Below are positions 5,989 through 6,496 of a stretch of DNA of 6,496 nucleotides, piece after piece (the first letter of the stretch is position 1; the number at the start of each line of letters is the position of its first letter). The notes under the pieces were generated by a model, which ran no database searches, was not told the DNA's origin, and saw only the letters and a program-made list of their open reading frames with translations. The DNA is taken from the NCBI GenBank assembly GCA_900555955.1, contig USNA01000054.1, positions 1 to 6,496 on the forward strand, given 5' to 3'. This DNA comes from an uncultured Collinsella sp. GTDB taxonomy: Bacteria > Actinomycetota > Coriobacteriia > Coriobacteriales > Coriobacteriaceae. Made by a program: the position numbers and the translations under genes.

Positions 5989-6496
5989 ATGATCGGAACT
6001 CGCACTTCATCGTCCTACACCCCGCACGTCAACGTCGCCCCCGCCGACCGCCCACTCATCCTCGTCGCACCGCGCTGGGAAGAGGCAGAGCCGTTTTTAA
6101 CCGAGATGCTCTCCCCCAACGAGGAAATCGCAAGTGTCTTTGTCGATGCCATCCTTGCCGCTGGCTTGGTCTGGTGTGCCGACGCCCCCTCTCCGCGGGC
6201 CCCCCTGCCGCTGCAGATGTCCATCACCGAGGACATTGAGGTCATCCGTCATTACGTCGATATCGCCGACGGCATCGCCATTCCCGGCGGCCCCGATGTC
6301 AATCCCAAACGTTGGGGCGATGATCGACCCTACGACCCCACCCTCTGCTGCGAGATCCGCGATAGCTTTGAGTTTAAGCTGGTCGGCGAGGTGCTCCGCG
6401 CCAAAAAGCCGCTCTTTACCACCTGCCGCGGCACGCAGCTGCTCAACGTCGCCACCGGCGGTGCCCGGTGCCGGGCCGTCGCCACAATTGCACGCC
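5989..6496 (+). CDS. Gamma-glutamyl-GABA hydrolase-like protein (peptidase C26), partial
   Basis: The gene runs off the right edge; 169 codons are visible of a family usually about 240-270 long. It belongs to the class-I glutamine-amidotransferase-like hydrolases (peptidase C26, PuuD-like), which cleave gamma-glutamyl amide bonds in the cytoplasm. RPLILVAPRW (21-30) is the first strand, FVDAILAAGLV (51-61) the following helix, DGIAIPGGPDVNP (94-106) the oxyanion region, and CEIRDSFEFKLV (121-132) the RD-containing helix. LFTTCRGTQLLNVATGG (142-158) holds the nucleophile C146. The catalytic His and Glu would lie beyond the window. The start at 5989 is the first ATG after the in-frame TAA of the ATPase gene (5935-5937), and no other start codon lies between. 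The ribosome binding site is weak (GAAAG, 5976-5980), so translation may depend on the upstream gene. After GG158 the residues ARCRAV are unusual; see findings. Confidence 0.88.
   Translation, partial: MIGTRTSSSYTPHVNVAPADRPLILVAPRWEEAEPFLTEMLSPNEEIASVFVDAILAAGLVWCADAPSPRAPLPLQMSITEDIEVIRHYVDIADGIAIPGGPDVNPKRWGDDRPYDPTLCCEIRDSFEFKLVGEVLRAKKPLFTTCRGTQLLNVATGGARCRAVATIAR

Noticed and set aside
5960..5992. Ten-codon mini-ORF whose TGA overlaps the hydrolase ATG
   Set aside because: It could be a coupling leader peptide, but there is no ribosome binding site before it and such short overlaps arise by chance.

Overview
The window looks like chromosomal DNA from a high-GC Gram-positive bacterium of the Actinomycetota. 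My best guess is the class Coriobacteriia, close to Collinsella. This rests on GC-rich third codon positions, purine-rich ribosome binding sites, a DXS-like enzyme of the short kind, a glutamate-type ABC transporter with a lipoprotein binding component, and AT-richer intergenic palindromic repeats. The genus is an inference from general familiarity, not from a database search.

Layout. Positions 1-238 hold no convincing gene. They contain a weak promoter candidate, a LacI-family-like palindrome and the leader of the first gene. Positions 239-2020 encode a 593-residue transketolase-superfamily protein that resembles 1-deoxy-D-xylulose-5-phosphate synthase. It keeps the thiamine diphosphate and catalytic residues but lacks the two arginines that hold the substrate phosphate in true DXS. 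A strong intrinsic terminator (2022-2064) closes this unit.

Positions 2065-2512 are a 448-base intergenic region. It holds six copies of a 23-25 bp dyad element in strictly alternating orientation, with centres 32, 49, 32, 48 and 32 bp apart (2077-2294). Downstream are a separate hairpin (2363-2397) and a good sigma-70-type promoter (2440-2469).

Positions 2513-5937 are a four-gene polar amino acid (glutamate-type) ABC importer. In order it encodes a Tat/lipoprotein substrate-binding protein, two membrane permeases overlapping by ATGA, and an ATPase. A GC-rich stem-loop sits between the binding-protein gene and the first permease gene, a usual place for a structure that lets the binding protein be made in excess. 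From 5989 to the right edge runs the 5' part of a class-I glutamine-amidotransferase-like hydrolase (peptidase C26, gamma-glutamyl-GABA hydrolase family). It lies 51 bases after the ATPase gene with no terminator between, so it is probably co-transcribed.

How the parts work together. The importer would bring in glutamate or a related (possibly gamma-glutamyl) compound, and the C26 enzyme could cleave a gamma-glutamyl bond in the cytoplasm. The DXS-like gene is transcriptionally separate. The least explained parts are the six-copy dyad array and the altered active site of the DXS-like protein.
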